A stretch of DNA of 64,000 bases from Leptospira paudalimensis. GTDB taxonomy: Bacteria > Spirochaetota > Leptospiria > Leptospirales > Leptospiraceae. The notes beneath the pieces are model-generated. The model had not been told where the DNA came from and did not search any database. It saw only the letters and a list, made by a program, of their open reading frames with translations. Positions within the stretch are counted from its first letter, which is position 1. Each line of letters opens with the position of its first letter. Of this stretch, positions 7,706-16,096 are shown one piece after another. The translations under genes and the position numbers were made by a program. The stretch is taken from positions 974,231 to 1,038,230 of the forward strand of contig NZ_JAMQPR010000001.1 in assembly GCF_026151345.1 (NCBI RefSeq), given 5' to 3'.

Positions 7706-9094
7706 ATGAAACAATATTTCAAATCAATCGCCTTCCTTCTCCTGGTAGTTCCGATGTTCCTTTTTGCAGATGAAGCTGCAACCGTCGTGAACCCAGCAGA
7801 AGAAACCGCAAAAGCAATCCAAACATTAACTGTAGGACTAGACACATTATGGGTATTAGTTGCAGGTATGTTGGTGTTCTTTATGAATGCTGGTTTTGCT
7901 CTCGTTGAATCAGGTTTTGCACAATCAAAAAACACAGTGAACATCTTAGCAAAAAACTTTATCGTTTTTGCAGCGGCAACTTTCTCTTATTGGGCCATTG
8001 GATGGGGACTCATGTTTGGTGATGGAACTCCATTTTATGCAACAGATGGATTATTTTTCCTAGGTGGTCTTGATAACTCTCCTGCCATAGGAGATGAATA
8101 CAAAGGTGTTTACTCTTCCATGAATTGGACGGGAGTTCCCCTTCTTGCAAAATTTTTCTTCCAACTCGTTTTCGCAGCCACTGCAGCTACCATTGTATCG
8201 GGAGCAGTTGCCGAACGAATTAAGTTTCATTCCTTTTTAATATTCTCTTTTATCCTTGTTGCCGTGATGTATCCTTTCACAGGCCATTGGGTTTGGGGTG
8301 GTGGTTGGTTATCTGGACTTGGTTTCCATGATTTTGCTGGTTCCACCGTCGTACACTCTGTAGGTGGTTGGGCTGCCCTTGCAGGAGCCATTGTTCTTGG
8401 TGCAAGAAAAGGAAAATTCTTACCAGATGGACGTATCAAACCAATCCTTGGTCACAACATGACTTCTGCTGCTTTAGGAACTCTAATCCTATGGCTAGGA
8501 TGGTTTGGATTTAACCCTGGTTCAACGATGGGAGTTGGTGATGGTAGTGTAATGTCTCATGTCATTGTGACAACGAACATCTCTGCTGCACTTGGTGCAC
8601 TAGCTTCAACCGTCACTGCTTGGATCATCTTAAAAAAACCAGACCTTGGTATGATTCTAAACGGAACACTTGCGGGTCTTGTGGGTATTACTGCTCCATG
8701 TGCGATTGTTAGCCCTACATCTGCTGCAATTATCGGTGCAGTTTCTGGTGTGTTAGTCGTATTATCAGTGTTATTTTTTGATAAAATGAAGATTGATGAT
8801 CCTGTTGGAGCAACTTCTGTTCACTTAGTTTGTGGTATTTGGGGAACTTTAGCGGTTGCAATCTTTGGTTACGAAGGTGCCCCTGCTGGAGTAGAAGTTC
8901 CTTCAATCGTAACTCAACTTTATGGAATATTGGCAATTGGTGGATTCACTTTTGTTGTATCTCTTGTCCTTTGGTTTGTGTTAAAACTAGCTGGTGGAAT
9001 CCGAGTGAGTGAAGAAGAAGAATTGAGTGGATTGGATCTTGGGGAACACGGAGCAGAAGCTTACCCAGATTTTAATATCCGAGTTCGTGGGTAA
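7706..9094 (+). CDS. amtB: Ammonium transporter AmtB
   Basis: The 462-residue protein has a signal-peptide-like first segment ('KSIAFLLLVVPMFLFA') and eleven membrane helices. Family motifs are clear: 'GFALVESGFAQSKN' in the first helices, 'DFAGSTVVHSVGGWAALAGA' with the first pore histidine, 'WFGFNPGS', and 'GATSVHLVCGIWG' with the second pore histidine. It conducts ammonium/ammonia through the inner membrane. The frame is open further upstream to a TTG at 7661, but that codon lies inside the sigma-54 element; the ATG at 7706, preceded by AAGGA, is the likely start. glnK follows after 20 bases, so the pair forms the classical amtB-glnK unit in which PII plugs the channel in nitrogen excess. 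Confidence 0.95.
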   Translation: MKQYFKSIAFLLLVVPMFLFADEAATVVNPAEETAKAIQTLTVGLDTLWVLVAGMLVFFMNAGFALVESGFAQSKNTVNILAKNFIVFAAATFSYWAIGWGLMFGDGTPFYATDGLFFLGGLDNSPAIGDEYKGVYSSMNWTGVPLLAKFFFQLVFAATAATIVSGAVAERIKFHSFLIFSFILVAVMYPFTGHWVWGGGWLSGLGFHDFAGSTVVHSVGGWAALAGAIVLGARKGKFLPDGRIKPILGHNMTSAALGTLILWLGWFGFNPGSTMGVGDGSVMSHVIVTTNISAALGALASTVTAWIILKKPDLGMILNGTLAGLVGITAPCAIVSPTSAAIIGAVSGVLVVLSVLFFDKMKIDDPVGATSVHLVCGIWGTLAVAIFGYEGAPAGVEVPSIVTQLYGILAIGGFTFVVSLVLWFVLKLAGGIRVSEEEELSGLDLGEHGAEAYPDFNIRVRG

Positions 9095-9114
9095 GGAAAT
9101 AGGAGTTAAACATT

Positions 9115-9459
9115 ATGAAAATGATCATTGCAATCATCCAACCACATAAGTTGGAAGAAGTTAAAGCAGAGTTAACGAAAAACGAAATCTATCGTTTAAC
9201 AGTATCTGACGTTCAAGGTTATGGACAACAAAAAGGAAAAACTGAAGTTTTCCGTGGCCATGAATATACAGTGAACCTCCTTCGAAAAGTAAGATTGGAA
9301 ATTGCTGTAAATGATGAATTCGTAAAACCAACTGTAGACGCTATCTTAAAGGCAGCTAAAAGTGGTGACGGAAAAATTGGTGACGGTAAGATTTTTATCA
9401 CTCCATTAGAAGAAGTGATTCGAATCAGAACTGGCGAAAAAGGCAAAAACGCCATTTAA
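9115..9459 (+). CDS. glnK: Nitrogen regulatory protein PII
   Basis: This is a complete 114-residue PII protein. It has the N-terminal 'IIAIIQPHKLEEVK' strand-helix, 'GYGQQKGKTEVFRG' leading into the T loop, Tyr51 in 'HEYTV' at the classical uridylylation position, and the B loop 'SGDGKIGDGKIFITPLEEVIRIRTGE' with the ATP-binding Gly residues. PII senses 2-oxoglutarate and ATP/ADP and blocks AmtB by inserting the T loop into its exit pore. Its position directly after amtB makes it the GlnK paralogue. It is followed by a strong terminator. No uridylyltransferase gene is in the window, so modification of Tyr51 is not shown. Confidence 0.96.
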   Translation: MKMIIAIIQPHKLEEVKAELTKNEIYRLTVSDVQGYGQQKGKTEVFRGHEYTVNLLRKVRLEIAVNDEFVKPTVDAILKAAKSGDGKIGDGKIFITPLEEVIRIRTGEKGKNAI

Positions 9460-9485
9460 CATTCCTTACTAAAAGGATAAATCGG

Positions 9486-9527
9486 AAAACGTATGGGTGT
9501 GAAAGATTCACTCATACGTTTTTTTTA
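9486..9527. terminator. Rho-independent terminator after glnK
   Basis: A 14-bp stem (9486-9499 with 9509-9522, one G-U pair) with a 9-base loop is followed by a run of eight T on the plus strand. Its tail overlaps the stop codon of the convergent GH94 gene (stop at 9525-9527), and the A-run on the other side could let it act in both directions. Confidence 0.9.
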
Positions 9528-12500
9528 TTTAATTCGTATTAGAAAGGTATTTGTTCCTTCTTTTTTGTTCTTTAGAATCAATCCTAAATTTACTTTGAAT
9601 CCACCTAGGCGATATGGGTTTGATAATCGTTCCAAAGGAATGTTGACACCATTGTAATGAATGGAGTTGATGCTTCCCTCATCTGACTTAATCTCGTAAG
9701 TGATTTCGAATTTTGTATCAAATCGTACAAAGTTGAATTGGAGACCATTGAAATCACTTAGCATCATCGGATCAAAAATAATACCATCATGGAAACATTG
9801 GATCCCAAGTAGCGACTCATAAAATAATTTTAAAAAAATTCCTGGACCACTGGAATAAACCCGCCAACCTCCTTCGAGTGGGATATCTCCTTTCCATAAC
9901 ATTTCGTAATTTTTTTCTGCATCTTCTCTATCCAAAAAACATACATCCGAACTCGAGTAATAACAATTAGATTGACGCAATCGACTTTGGGGTATGCGTT
10001 TTGTGATACCGATTGGGTTTGTTAGATTCAATTGTGTGAAAAATTCATTTGATTTGCCCATATAAGCCAAGGCTTCACAATACCGCAGGTGTGCATGTGT
10101 GTACATGAGTCCAATTTCCCTTCCAAAGTAACTGGCTGTCTCTGCCCGCTTAAAAAAGGTAGACTTCCCTTTTTGGTATAGTACTGGCTTATTGAATAAA
10201 CGAACTCCATCAGGTCCAGTTAAGTGTTGTTTGATGATTTCTAAATGATATTCTGCTTCCTCCAATGTGAAAACATTAGAAAGAATTCCATAAGTCATGG
10301 GGAGGATACTGTATTCAATTTTGGTTATGTTGTCTTTTGGATGTAAGAAGAAAACTTTTTTTTCATTTGGGGGAAATTGAACAAGTCCAGCAATGGTATG
10401 ATCTTCCATACATTCAGAATGGATCTGTTTTGTTAGAGTATGAAATAAGGTTTGGTATTCTGATTTTTTGGTTTCATTTCCGATCCAATCATAATACCAG
10501 ATTAGTTTTTGAAAGAGTAGGGATTGTAGTTCCGCAGTCCATGTGCTCACAGCTTGGCATTGAAACGATGGTACTTTTGGTTGCATCGAATCATTCCAAT
10601 CACCATTTCCATATTTAGGTAAAATTGTATACTGGATGAACCGATTTTTGATTTCGAGTAATGTGATTTCAATTCCGTTTAAAATACTACGTTTTGAAGA
10701 TCTTGTTGGGTTTGTCGTAAATTCATCTAATAAGGACCTGTCATTACTTCTTTCTAAATAGGTTAAAATGCAAATGATAGGCCAATAGAGTATGTCCCCA
10801 TGGGAATCATTGGCTCTTATATGTTTGTCCCTTGCATATAACATAAACCATTGTGGCCAATCTCCGTCTTCATTTTGTTCACTGAATACATGGATGAGTA
10901 ATTCACGTATGGCTGAAAAATTTCCAGATGATAATAGGAATTCAAAAGTCCCTTGGCATACATCTCTTGTTCCCCATCCTCCTCCTGAAAATTGTTCCAA
11001 TCCTCTTGGGTTTAAAAAATGAATTTCAGCATTTTGTTTGAACCAAGGTAATATATCAATCATCTCTAAAAGTTTTACATTGTTGAGTGTCATTGCTGAA
11101 TTCAGTAGGGATTGGTGTTCGATCCCATTATCTTTTTTTGGAATATAAGACTTTTTAGCTTCTATCGCATCATCCAATTCTCCGTATATTTGAAACTTAA
11201 GTTCGGAATGGATCTCTGTTTTGATAGTGAGATAAGGCAATCCAAGTGACTTTTCCGATTCAAATAAAAATCGATCGTCTGAGACTAACAATCGAGATAT
11301 CTGATCAGAATGAATTCGAAATCCTTTTCCATCCAATCTTTCATACAGGGAACTCTTTTGATTGGGAGTAATGATTATAACTTCGTTCTCGATGTTTATG
11401 TTAGGTGGTATTGGTAAATCTCCGTTTTCACCGTCAAGTCCCGTGGAAAAGGAAAATAAAACTTCCAATGGAGAACCAATCGAATGCAAAAATGATACTG
11501 AAAGTGAATCATCAAGGTTTGATTTCACTTGGATTCTAATTGTATTTTCCTCGAGAAGATACACCCATTCTATAACATCGGGAAGGTATGTTTGGTAGGA
11601 TGGATTTCCTAATTTTTTCCAAACAGAATTTACCTTACAAAAAATACGAAGTCCTTTGGAGTTACTCGTTCCTAAGTCTCCTAATTTGCGTGATAACAAA
11701 AGGTTTAAGCCCGTGTGACCTTGTGTGAGTTGGGAAATAAAGATTCCATTAAAATAACAAGTAGCAGTAAGAGATGATTCTCTTGGTACAAACTCATTAC
11801 CAGTTCGAAGGATTTGTCCTTGTGGTCTTAAGCAATGGATTTCTTTTTCTTTGAGAGTCACATGTTTTGATTGTTCGGTAAAAAAAGAAAGCAAACTTCC
11901 TTCTTGGCTGAATTCAATGTTCCGCCAAGGATTCGGAAATAGTTCCTTTAATTGACTCTTTGATACATGTTCACCCTCTATACTTTCTCCATGATGGAAC
12001 AAACTAATGTTTGTTCCACTTCCTTTCCCTAATTCAGAATCATTTACCTCCCAACCATGTTGGCAAAGTTCGATTGTATCGGAGATAGAAGGTGACTGCT
12101 CAATGGTTTCCAAGTTTTCAAAGAGGAAAGAATAAAAATGGCAACCAAATGATTGGTTCGGTTTTAGATCCAGCTGTTCTGTTCTAAGACCCACCACCGA
12201 ATGTTCTCCTTGGAGCCTTCTGTTGGGAAACTGAAACAATTTACCTTGGTAAAAAATATCCCTCCCATCTGTCGCATAAGAGTTGATTGTTTGGTCTGAA
12301 AAAGTAAGGCATGCTGGATTTTTTCCGAATACAGTTTCATTCTGTCTCGAAAGAATGGAAATACCAAATTCTTTCGTATTCAATACTTCATGGTGGATGT
12401 ATTGCGAAACAAAGGCTTCATTAAGTTTTGCAGAAGAAAGATCACAAAGACCAAGATCGCATGTATTCACAAAACCAATAGTCACAGTATCATCAATCAC

Positions 12501-12824
12501 ATTAGTTACTTTTGAGTGCACTCTCCAACAACTCAGAGTTGGGTGTAATTGAAGATTTGTGATGATTTCTAATCCATCAATGTTTCGTTGGATGGAAATT
12601 GAATTTTCTGAAGTTTTGATAATGGGAGAGCCTAGCGGTGAAAATAAAGGTAAAGTAAATCTGTGAGAATTTTTTTTATATTCGATTGTAAGATTGGTAA
12701 TGCTTGTTTCTAATTCATTTCCCAAATACAAATTTATGAATATGTTCTTAAAAAAAATAGAATGGAACGAAAGATTGGATAAAATTTGAATTTTGAGTCC
12801 AGATTTGTTATGGAGTAAATACAT
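9525..12824 (-). CDS. GH94 family glycoside phosphorylase, probably 1,2-beta-oligoglucan phosphorylase-like
   Basis: This is a 1099-residue cytosolic-type protein without a signal peptide. A long beta-rich N-terminal half is followed by an (alpha/alpha)6 region with 'LNPRGLEQFSGGGWGTRDVCQGTFE', 'HGDILYWPIICI', 'YGNGDWNDSMQP' (about 738-748) and 'GGWRVYSSGPGIFLKLFYESLLG'. The 'GDWND' block carries the general-acid Asp of GH94 enzymes such as cellobiose phosphorylase. The length of about 1100 and the two-half layout match the 1,2-beta-oligoglucan phosphorylases better than cellobiose phosphorylases (about 800); the substrate is therefore an inference. The start at 12824 was chosen because it overlaps the upstream stop as TGATG and follows AAAGGAAAA; a longer ATG at 12866 lacks a ribosome site. 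It is translationally coupled to the ABC gene. Confidence 0.75.
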   Translation of the reverse strand: MYLLHNKSGLKIQILSNLSFHSIFFKNIFINLYLGNELETSITNLTIEYKKNSHRFTLPLFSPLGSPIIKTSENSISIQRNIDGLEIITNLQLHPTLSCWRVHSKVTNVIDDTVTIGFVNTCDLGLCDLSSAKLNEAFVSQYIHHEVLNTKEFGISILSRQNETVFGKNPACLTFSDQTINSYATDGRDIFYQGKLFQFPNRRLQGEHSVVGLRTEQLDLKPNQSFGCHFYSFLFENLETIEQSPSISDTIELCQHGWEVNDSELGKGSGTNISLFHHGESIEGEHVSKSQLKELFPNPWRNIEFSQEGSLLSFFTEQSKHVTLKEKEIHCLRPQGQILRTGNEFVPRESSLTATCYFNGIFISQLTQGHTGLNLLLSRKLGDLGTSNSKGLRIFCKVNSVWKKLGNPSYQTYLPDVIEWVYLLEENTIRIQVKSNLDDSLSVSFLHSIGSPLEVLFSFSTGLDGENGDLPIPPNINIENEVIIITPNQKSSLYERLDGKGFRIHSDQISRLLVSDDRFLFESEKSLGLPYLTIKTEIHSELKFQIYGELDDAIEAKKSYIPKKDNGIEHQSLLNSAMTLNNVKLLEMIDILPWFKQNAEIHFLNPRGLEQFSGGGWGTRDVCQGTFEFLLSSGNFSAIRELLIHVFSEQNEDGDWPQWFMLYARDKHIRANDSHGDILYWPIICILTYLERSNDRSLLDEFTTNPTRSSKRSILNGIEITLLEIKNRFIQYTILPKYGNGDWNDSMQPKVPSFQCQAVSTWTAELQSLLFQKLIWYYDWIGNETKKSEYQTLFHTLTKQIHSECMEDHTIAGLVQFPPNEKKVFFLHPKDNITKIEYSILPMTYGILSNVFTLEEAEYHLEIIKQHLTGPDGVRLFNKPVLYQKGKSTFFKRAETASYFGREIGLMYTHAHLRYCEALAYMGKSNEFFTQLNLTNPIGITKRIPQSRLRQSNCYYSSSDVCFLDREDAEKNYEMLWKGDIPLEGGWRVYSSGPGIFLKLFYESLLGIQCFHDGIIFDPMMLSDFNGLQFNFVRFDTKFEITYEIKSDEGSINSIHYNGVNIPLERLSNPYRLGGFKVNLGLILKNKKEGTNTFLIRIK

Positions 12825-14524
12825 CAATTTTCCTTTAAGAATGGACTCATTGGATTCAATGTCCATTTACCAAAATGACCAATGTTTAAGTGGTAATCAT
12901 ATTCAAGTGCAGTTTCTTCCCCTTTTGCTAATATGATGGTAGTGATCCCAAGAGAATGGAAATTCTTTAATACTTTTGAAACTTCGAATTTTCCGACACT
13001 GGAAGTTGGTCTGTCAATGACAACAAACTTAGGTTTTGCAAATTGGATTCTGATTGTTGCTATTTTGAATTTTTCAGCTAATGACAGTTCGTCGTCCCAT
13101 TCCTTGAGTGCCGACAATCCACCTAGTCGTTTGACAAGTGTATCTAAACCATGGTATTTTAATTCTTTCATCACTTTTGAGTCAGGAATTGTACTTCCTA
13201 AAATTGCGGGAACAATGACATTGCGTAACCGTCCCGGTGGAAGGTAAGGTTGTTCTGGTAAAAATAATACTTCGTCACGATTAGGTTTTAAGATTCGTCC
13301 TTCGTCTTCTTTATTTAACCCCGCTAGAGTTCGAAAAAAAATCAGTTTTGTGTTTTCATCAATAGCCGTAATGAGCCAACGTTCCTTTCTCTTCATTTTA
13401 AGATTCAGGTTTTGGATGAGAAATTTGGATCTGTCAATTGCATACAAACTAAGTTGATCAAAAATGATCTCGTTTAAGTGAAAATTATCTTGTTCTTTCT
13501 GTTTTACAGTTCTAATTGATTCTTCCATTGCTGTATCTAATGATTGTAATCGTTTTACAACAGCACTAAAGGAAGAAATTGATTGGAATTGTGTGACGAT
13601 TAGTGAAAATGCATTCAATAATGTAGTAAATGCAAGCCCTGCTTGTGTAATCACTCCAAATTGAATTTCTCCTCGCATATAACTTGGTGCAATCAGTAAC
13701 ATCGGTATGATTTGAATGAAATAATTGTAACTATTGGTAAAAAGACTTAATCGTAAATTGACAGAGATTAATTTTTTGAAGTTAGTTATTAGTTTTTTCA
13801 ATTTTGATTTTAAACGAACAGACATTCGTAATTCACGATGGGTTAGGGCAATGGACTCTGCATGTTGTTTGATATGAAGTAAATCAGACCTGTAGTTTGC
13901 TTCTAAATCGAGTTGGTTGTAGTTGATTCGAATCAAATCCTTACCTAAAAGAATTGTCGAAATGGTTCCGATCATTGCATATAGTATAGCAACAAAAAAT
14001 AAAATTGGATTGATACTCCATAGTACACCTGCAAATGAAACCGCAGAGAAAACTCCTCCTAAAAAAAGTAAGATAAAAGACAATGTAGTGGTAGTGAAGG
14101 CTTTTACATCATCTGTGATCCTTTGGTCAGGATTTTCGATTCCTTTTTTGTTTAGTATGGAATGATAAGTTTTTTCACTTAAATATGATTCCGTAAATCT
14201 CCAAGTTAACTGCTCTCTCCATAATATTCCCAATCTTTCTTCAATAAATCGATAAATGGCCCCAATACCTGATGAAATGATAAATACAATTCCATACAGC
14301 AGAGCATAATGAAAAAAAGACTGCGATTTTTTTTGTTCTAAGGCTGAAATAAAATCTCTACCTACAAAACTATTTAGAACATTGAATCCATTGAATGTTA
14401 TGACAAGAAAGAGCAAAAATACACTATATCGGATTGCTGTAGGTCCTTGTTTTGATTGAAACAATTGAGAAATGAATCGAAGTAAATGTTTAGTAATGGA
14501 TGGTTTGTTAGGTTCTGTCAGCAT
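12824..14524 (-). CDS. SbmA/BacA/YddA-type ABC transporter with degenerate ATPase domain
   Basis: The 566-residue protein has an N-terminal membrane domain of about six helices (30-330), 'ENPDQRITDD' typical of the ABC_membrane_2 (SbmA/BacA, ABCD) family, and a C-terminal ABC ATPase-like domain (about 355-566). Every nucleotide motif is altered. The Walker A place reads 'LITAIDENTKLIF' without G-x4-GK[ST]; the Q-loop reads 'FLPEQPYLPPGRLRN' (Gln to Glu); the signature reads 'LSLAEKFKIA'; Walker B reads 'FVVIDRPTSS' with Arg for the catalytic Glu; and the H-loop reads 'IILAKGEE' without His. It thus keeps the fold but not the ATPase residues. It ends as TGATG with the GH94 gene and starts two bases from a perfect 14-bp inverted repeat. 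A peptide or glycan transport role driven by ion gradient, as in SbmA, is possible. Confidence 0.75.
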   Translation of the reverse strand: MLTEPNKPSITKHLLRFISQLFQSKQGPTAIRYSVFLLFLVITFNGFNVLNSFVGRDFISALEQKKSQSFFHYALLYGIVFIISSGIGAIYRFIEERLGILWREQLTWRFTESYLSEKTYHSILNKKGIENPDQRITDDVKAFTTTTLSFILLFLGGVFSAVSFAGVLWSINPILFFVAILYAMIGTISTILLGKDLIRINYNQLDLEANYRSDLLHIKQHAESIALTHRELRMSVRLKSKLKKLITNFKKLISVNLRLSLFTNSYNYFIQIIPMLLIAPSYMRGEIQFGVITQAGLAFTTLLNAFSLIVTQFQSISSFSAVVKRLQSLDTAMEESIRTVKQKEQDNFHLNEIIFDQLSLYAIDRSKFLIQNLNLKMKRKERWLITAIDENTKLIFFRTLAGLNKEDEGRILKPNRDEVLFLPEQPYLPPGRLRNVIVPAILGSTIPDSKVMKELKYHGLDTLVKRLGGLSALKEWDDELSLAEKFKIATIRIQFAKPKFVVIDRPTSSVGKFEVSKVLKNFHSLGITTIILAKGEETALEYDYHLNIGHFGKWTLNPMSPFLKEN

Positions 14525-14525
14525 G

Positions 14526-14560
14526 AATGAATTTTGATTTCATTTGAATCAAAATTCATT
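14526..14560. promoter_or_regulatory. Perfect 14-bp inverted repeat abutting the ABC-transporter start codon
   Basis: AATGAATTTTGATT (14526-14539) and its exact inverse complement (14547-14560) flank a 7-base loop in the 53-base gap between the ferredoxin-cyclase stop and the ABC ATG (14524). There is no T-run after it on the minus strand, so it is not a standard terminator. It sits where the ribosome binding site should be, so it could be an operator or a translational switch. Confidence 0.55.
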
Positions 14561-14577
14561 GGATTGCAAGGTTTATT

Positions 14578-16035
14578 TTAAGATTCTAATAATTGAATAG
14601 TGATATCGGTCCAAACTTCTTTTAAAACTAAAGAAATCTCATGATTCCAGAGCTCAGAAGATGTTTCTTTCAACGTAGTTAAAAATACAGGAACAAGTTT
14701 GGAGAAGTTTTCTCTCGGAATTGAACACATGAGGTAATAGTTTTCCAATTTAGATATTTCTTTTTTTAAGGATTTTGGATTGCCCAGTTTATCAACTATC
14801 GATTCTATCACTTGGTGTAAAGAAATCAAATCTCCTTCATAAGTTGAATTCGAAATTCCCAAATTTACATTTTGGTTTCGAAAAGATTCAATTTTGTTTT
14901 CATAAATATGAATCCAACTGGGGTATTTAGCATTGATCTGATCAAAGTACTGTTGGACGAACAGGATGGGATCTTTTTCTTTGAAGCCGATAACGGAGTA
15001 TGCTTTCATCACATCCGATTTACCTCTCAGTTTTGTGACTACTTTTTTATCAATGGACAATGATTTACCAATCGTATCATAAATGACATCCGATACCAAA
15101 AAACGGGTGTTTGTTTTTTTATTTAATGCTTCGAGCCTACTTGCAACATTCACTACATCACCCAAAACAGTTTGGCTCTTAAACTCGGAGTGACCAATAT
15201 CTCCATAGATGACATTCCCTGCATGTAGTCCCAATCGAATATCAAATGTAAAATTGAAACGATCTTTCATTTCTAAATTGAATTTCTGTAATTGATCAAA
15301 CATTCGCAAACAAGCACGAAGGGCAGATTTCATTGTTTCTGTTTTGAGATTTTGGTTCTCTTTCGCTTGGGATTGTTTGGTGCCAGTTTCATTTGGGATT
15401 TGAAAAAACGCTAATATTCCATCACCAATGAATTTATCAATTTCTCCGCCGTTGTTGAGAATGGGTTCACTCATTTCATGAAAAAAACGATTCAATACAA
15501 ATACAACATCATACGCTAAATTGGATTCTGTAAAAGACGTAAACCCTTTGATGTCCAAAAACAAAATCACAGCAAAACATTCTTCTCCAGTTTTCGAAGA
15601 CTTCGACTCACTTGTGACTGTTTTTAAATCTTTATTATCACGAATGATCCTTCGCACTCCAATGTCTCCAAACACTTCGGTTTGGCAGGCCAATCGAATT
15701 TCACTTGGCCAACCTTTGCGGTCAGCGAGTAATTGTTCTCTTTCATTTCGGTTGCTTAAGTTGGAAATTCCTTCCGAAACATAAACGCGACAAGTGGTAC
15801 ACTTTGCGTTCCCACCACATAAATGATACAACGGATAATCATGTTTGAGTGCAGTTTCTAAGATGGTTGTCCCTTTTTTTTCAGATTTTAATTGGGTGGT
15901 TTCTTTGTCGTAAAATATGATCTGCAAATTTTTAAATCCAAGTATCAGGCGAATGAATTTAAAATACGGGAATTTTGGAACTGGAGCAAGTAAGAATTCT
16001 TGTTTTTGGCCAAAATTTAAACCATCGAAGACCAA
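14578..16035 (-). CDS. [2Fe-2S] ferredoxin-class III nucleotide cyclase fusion
   Basis: The 485-residue cytosolic protein has a plant-type ferredoxin domain (about 37-130) with cluster ligands C73, C79, C82 and C117 in the usual C-x5-C-x2-C...C spacing. A class III cyclase domain follows (about 153-320) with both metal Asp (D161 in 'FLDIKGFT', D205 in 'DKFIGDG'), substrate Lys201, Thr289 and transition-state N296/R300 ('VVNVASRLE'). The Lys/Thr purine pair is class IIIb. A helical C-terminal region of about 150 residues has no family that I recognise. All catalytic residues are present, so it is likely active, with redox state or an electron partner controlling cAMP synthesis. It heads the minus-strand unit with the ABC and GH94 genes and faces the TetR operators at 16056-16095; no clear ribosome site precedes its ATG. 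Confidence 0.85.
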   Translation of the reverse strand: MVFDGLNFGQKQEFLLAPVPKFPYFKFIRLILGFKNLQIIFYDKETTQLKSEKKGTTILETALKHDYPLYHLCGGNAKCTTCRVYVSEGISNLSNRNEREQLLADRKGWPSEIRLACQTEVFGDIGVRRIIRDNKDLKTVTSESKSSKTGEECFAVILFLDIKGFTSFTESNLAYDVVFVLNRFFHEMSEPILNNGGEIDKFIGDGILAFFQIPNETGTKQSQAKENQNLKTETMKSALRACLRMFDQLQKFNLEMKDRFNFTFDIRLGLHAGNVIYGDIGHSEFKSQTVLGDVVNVASRLEALNKKTNTRFLVSDVIYDTIGKSLSIDKKVVTKLRGKSDVMKAYSVIGFKEKDPILFVQQYFDQINAKYPSWIHIYENKIESFRNQNVNLGISNSTYEGDLISLHQVIESIVDKLGNPKSLKKEISKLENYYLMCSIPRENFSKLVPVFLTTLKETSSELWNHEISLVLKEVWTDITIQLLES

Positions 16036-16055
16036 AATTGGGAAAACTGATAAAA

Positions 16056-16072
16056 AACTAATTGCATTAGTT
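16056..16072. promoter_or_regulatory. Palindromic operator 1 (probable TetR site)
   Basis: AACTAATTGCATTAGTT is a perfect 7-3-7 palindrome. It lies 20 bases upstream of the ferredoxin-cyclase ATG on the minus strand and is repeated almost exactly in operator 2. Centre-to-centre distance is 22 bases, two helical turns. A TetR regulator gene is the second gene of the divergent pair, so it is the natural binder. Confidence 0.75.
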
Positions 16073-16076
16073 AAAT

Positions 16077-16095
16077 AAACTAATTATATTAGTTT
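16077..16095. promoter_or_regulatory. Palindromic operator 2 (probable TetR site)
   Basis: AAACTAATTATATTAGTTT is a perfect 8-3-8 palindrome with the same ACTAAT/ATTAGT arms as operator 1. It ends one base before the hydrolase ATG (16097), where a ribosome binding site would be expected but is absent, so the hydrolase mRNA may be leaderless or nearly so. A bound repressor here would block the plus-strand promoter. Confidence 0.75.
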
Positions 16096-16096
16096 T

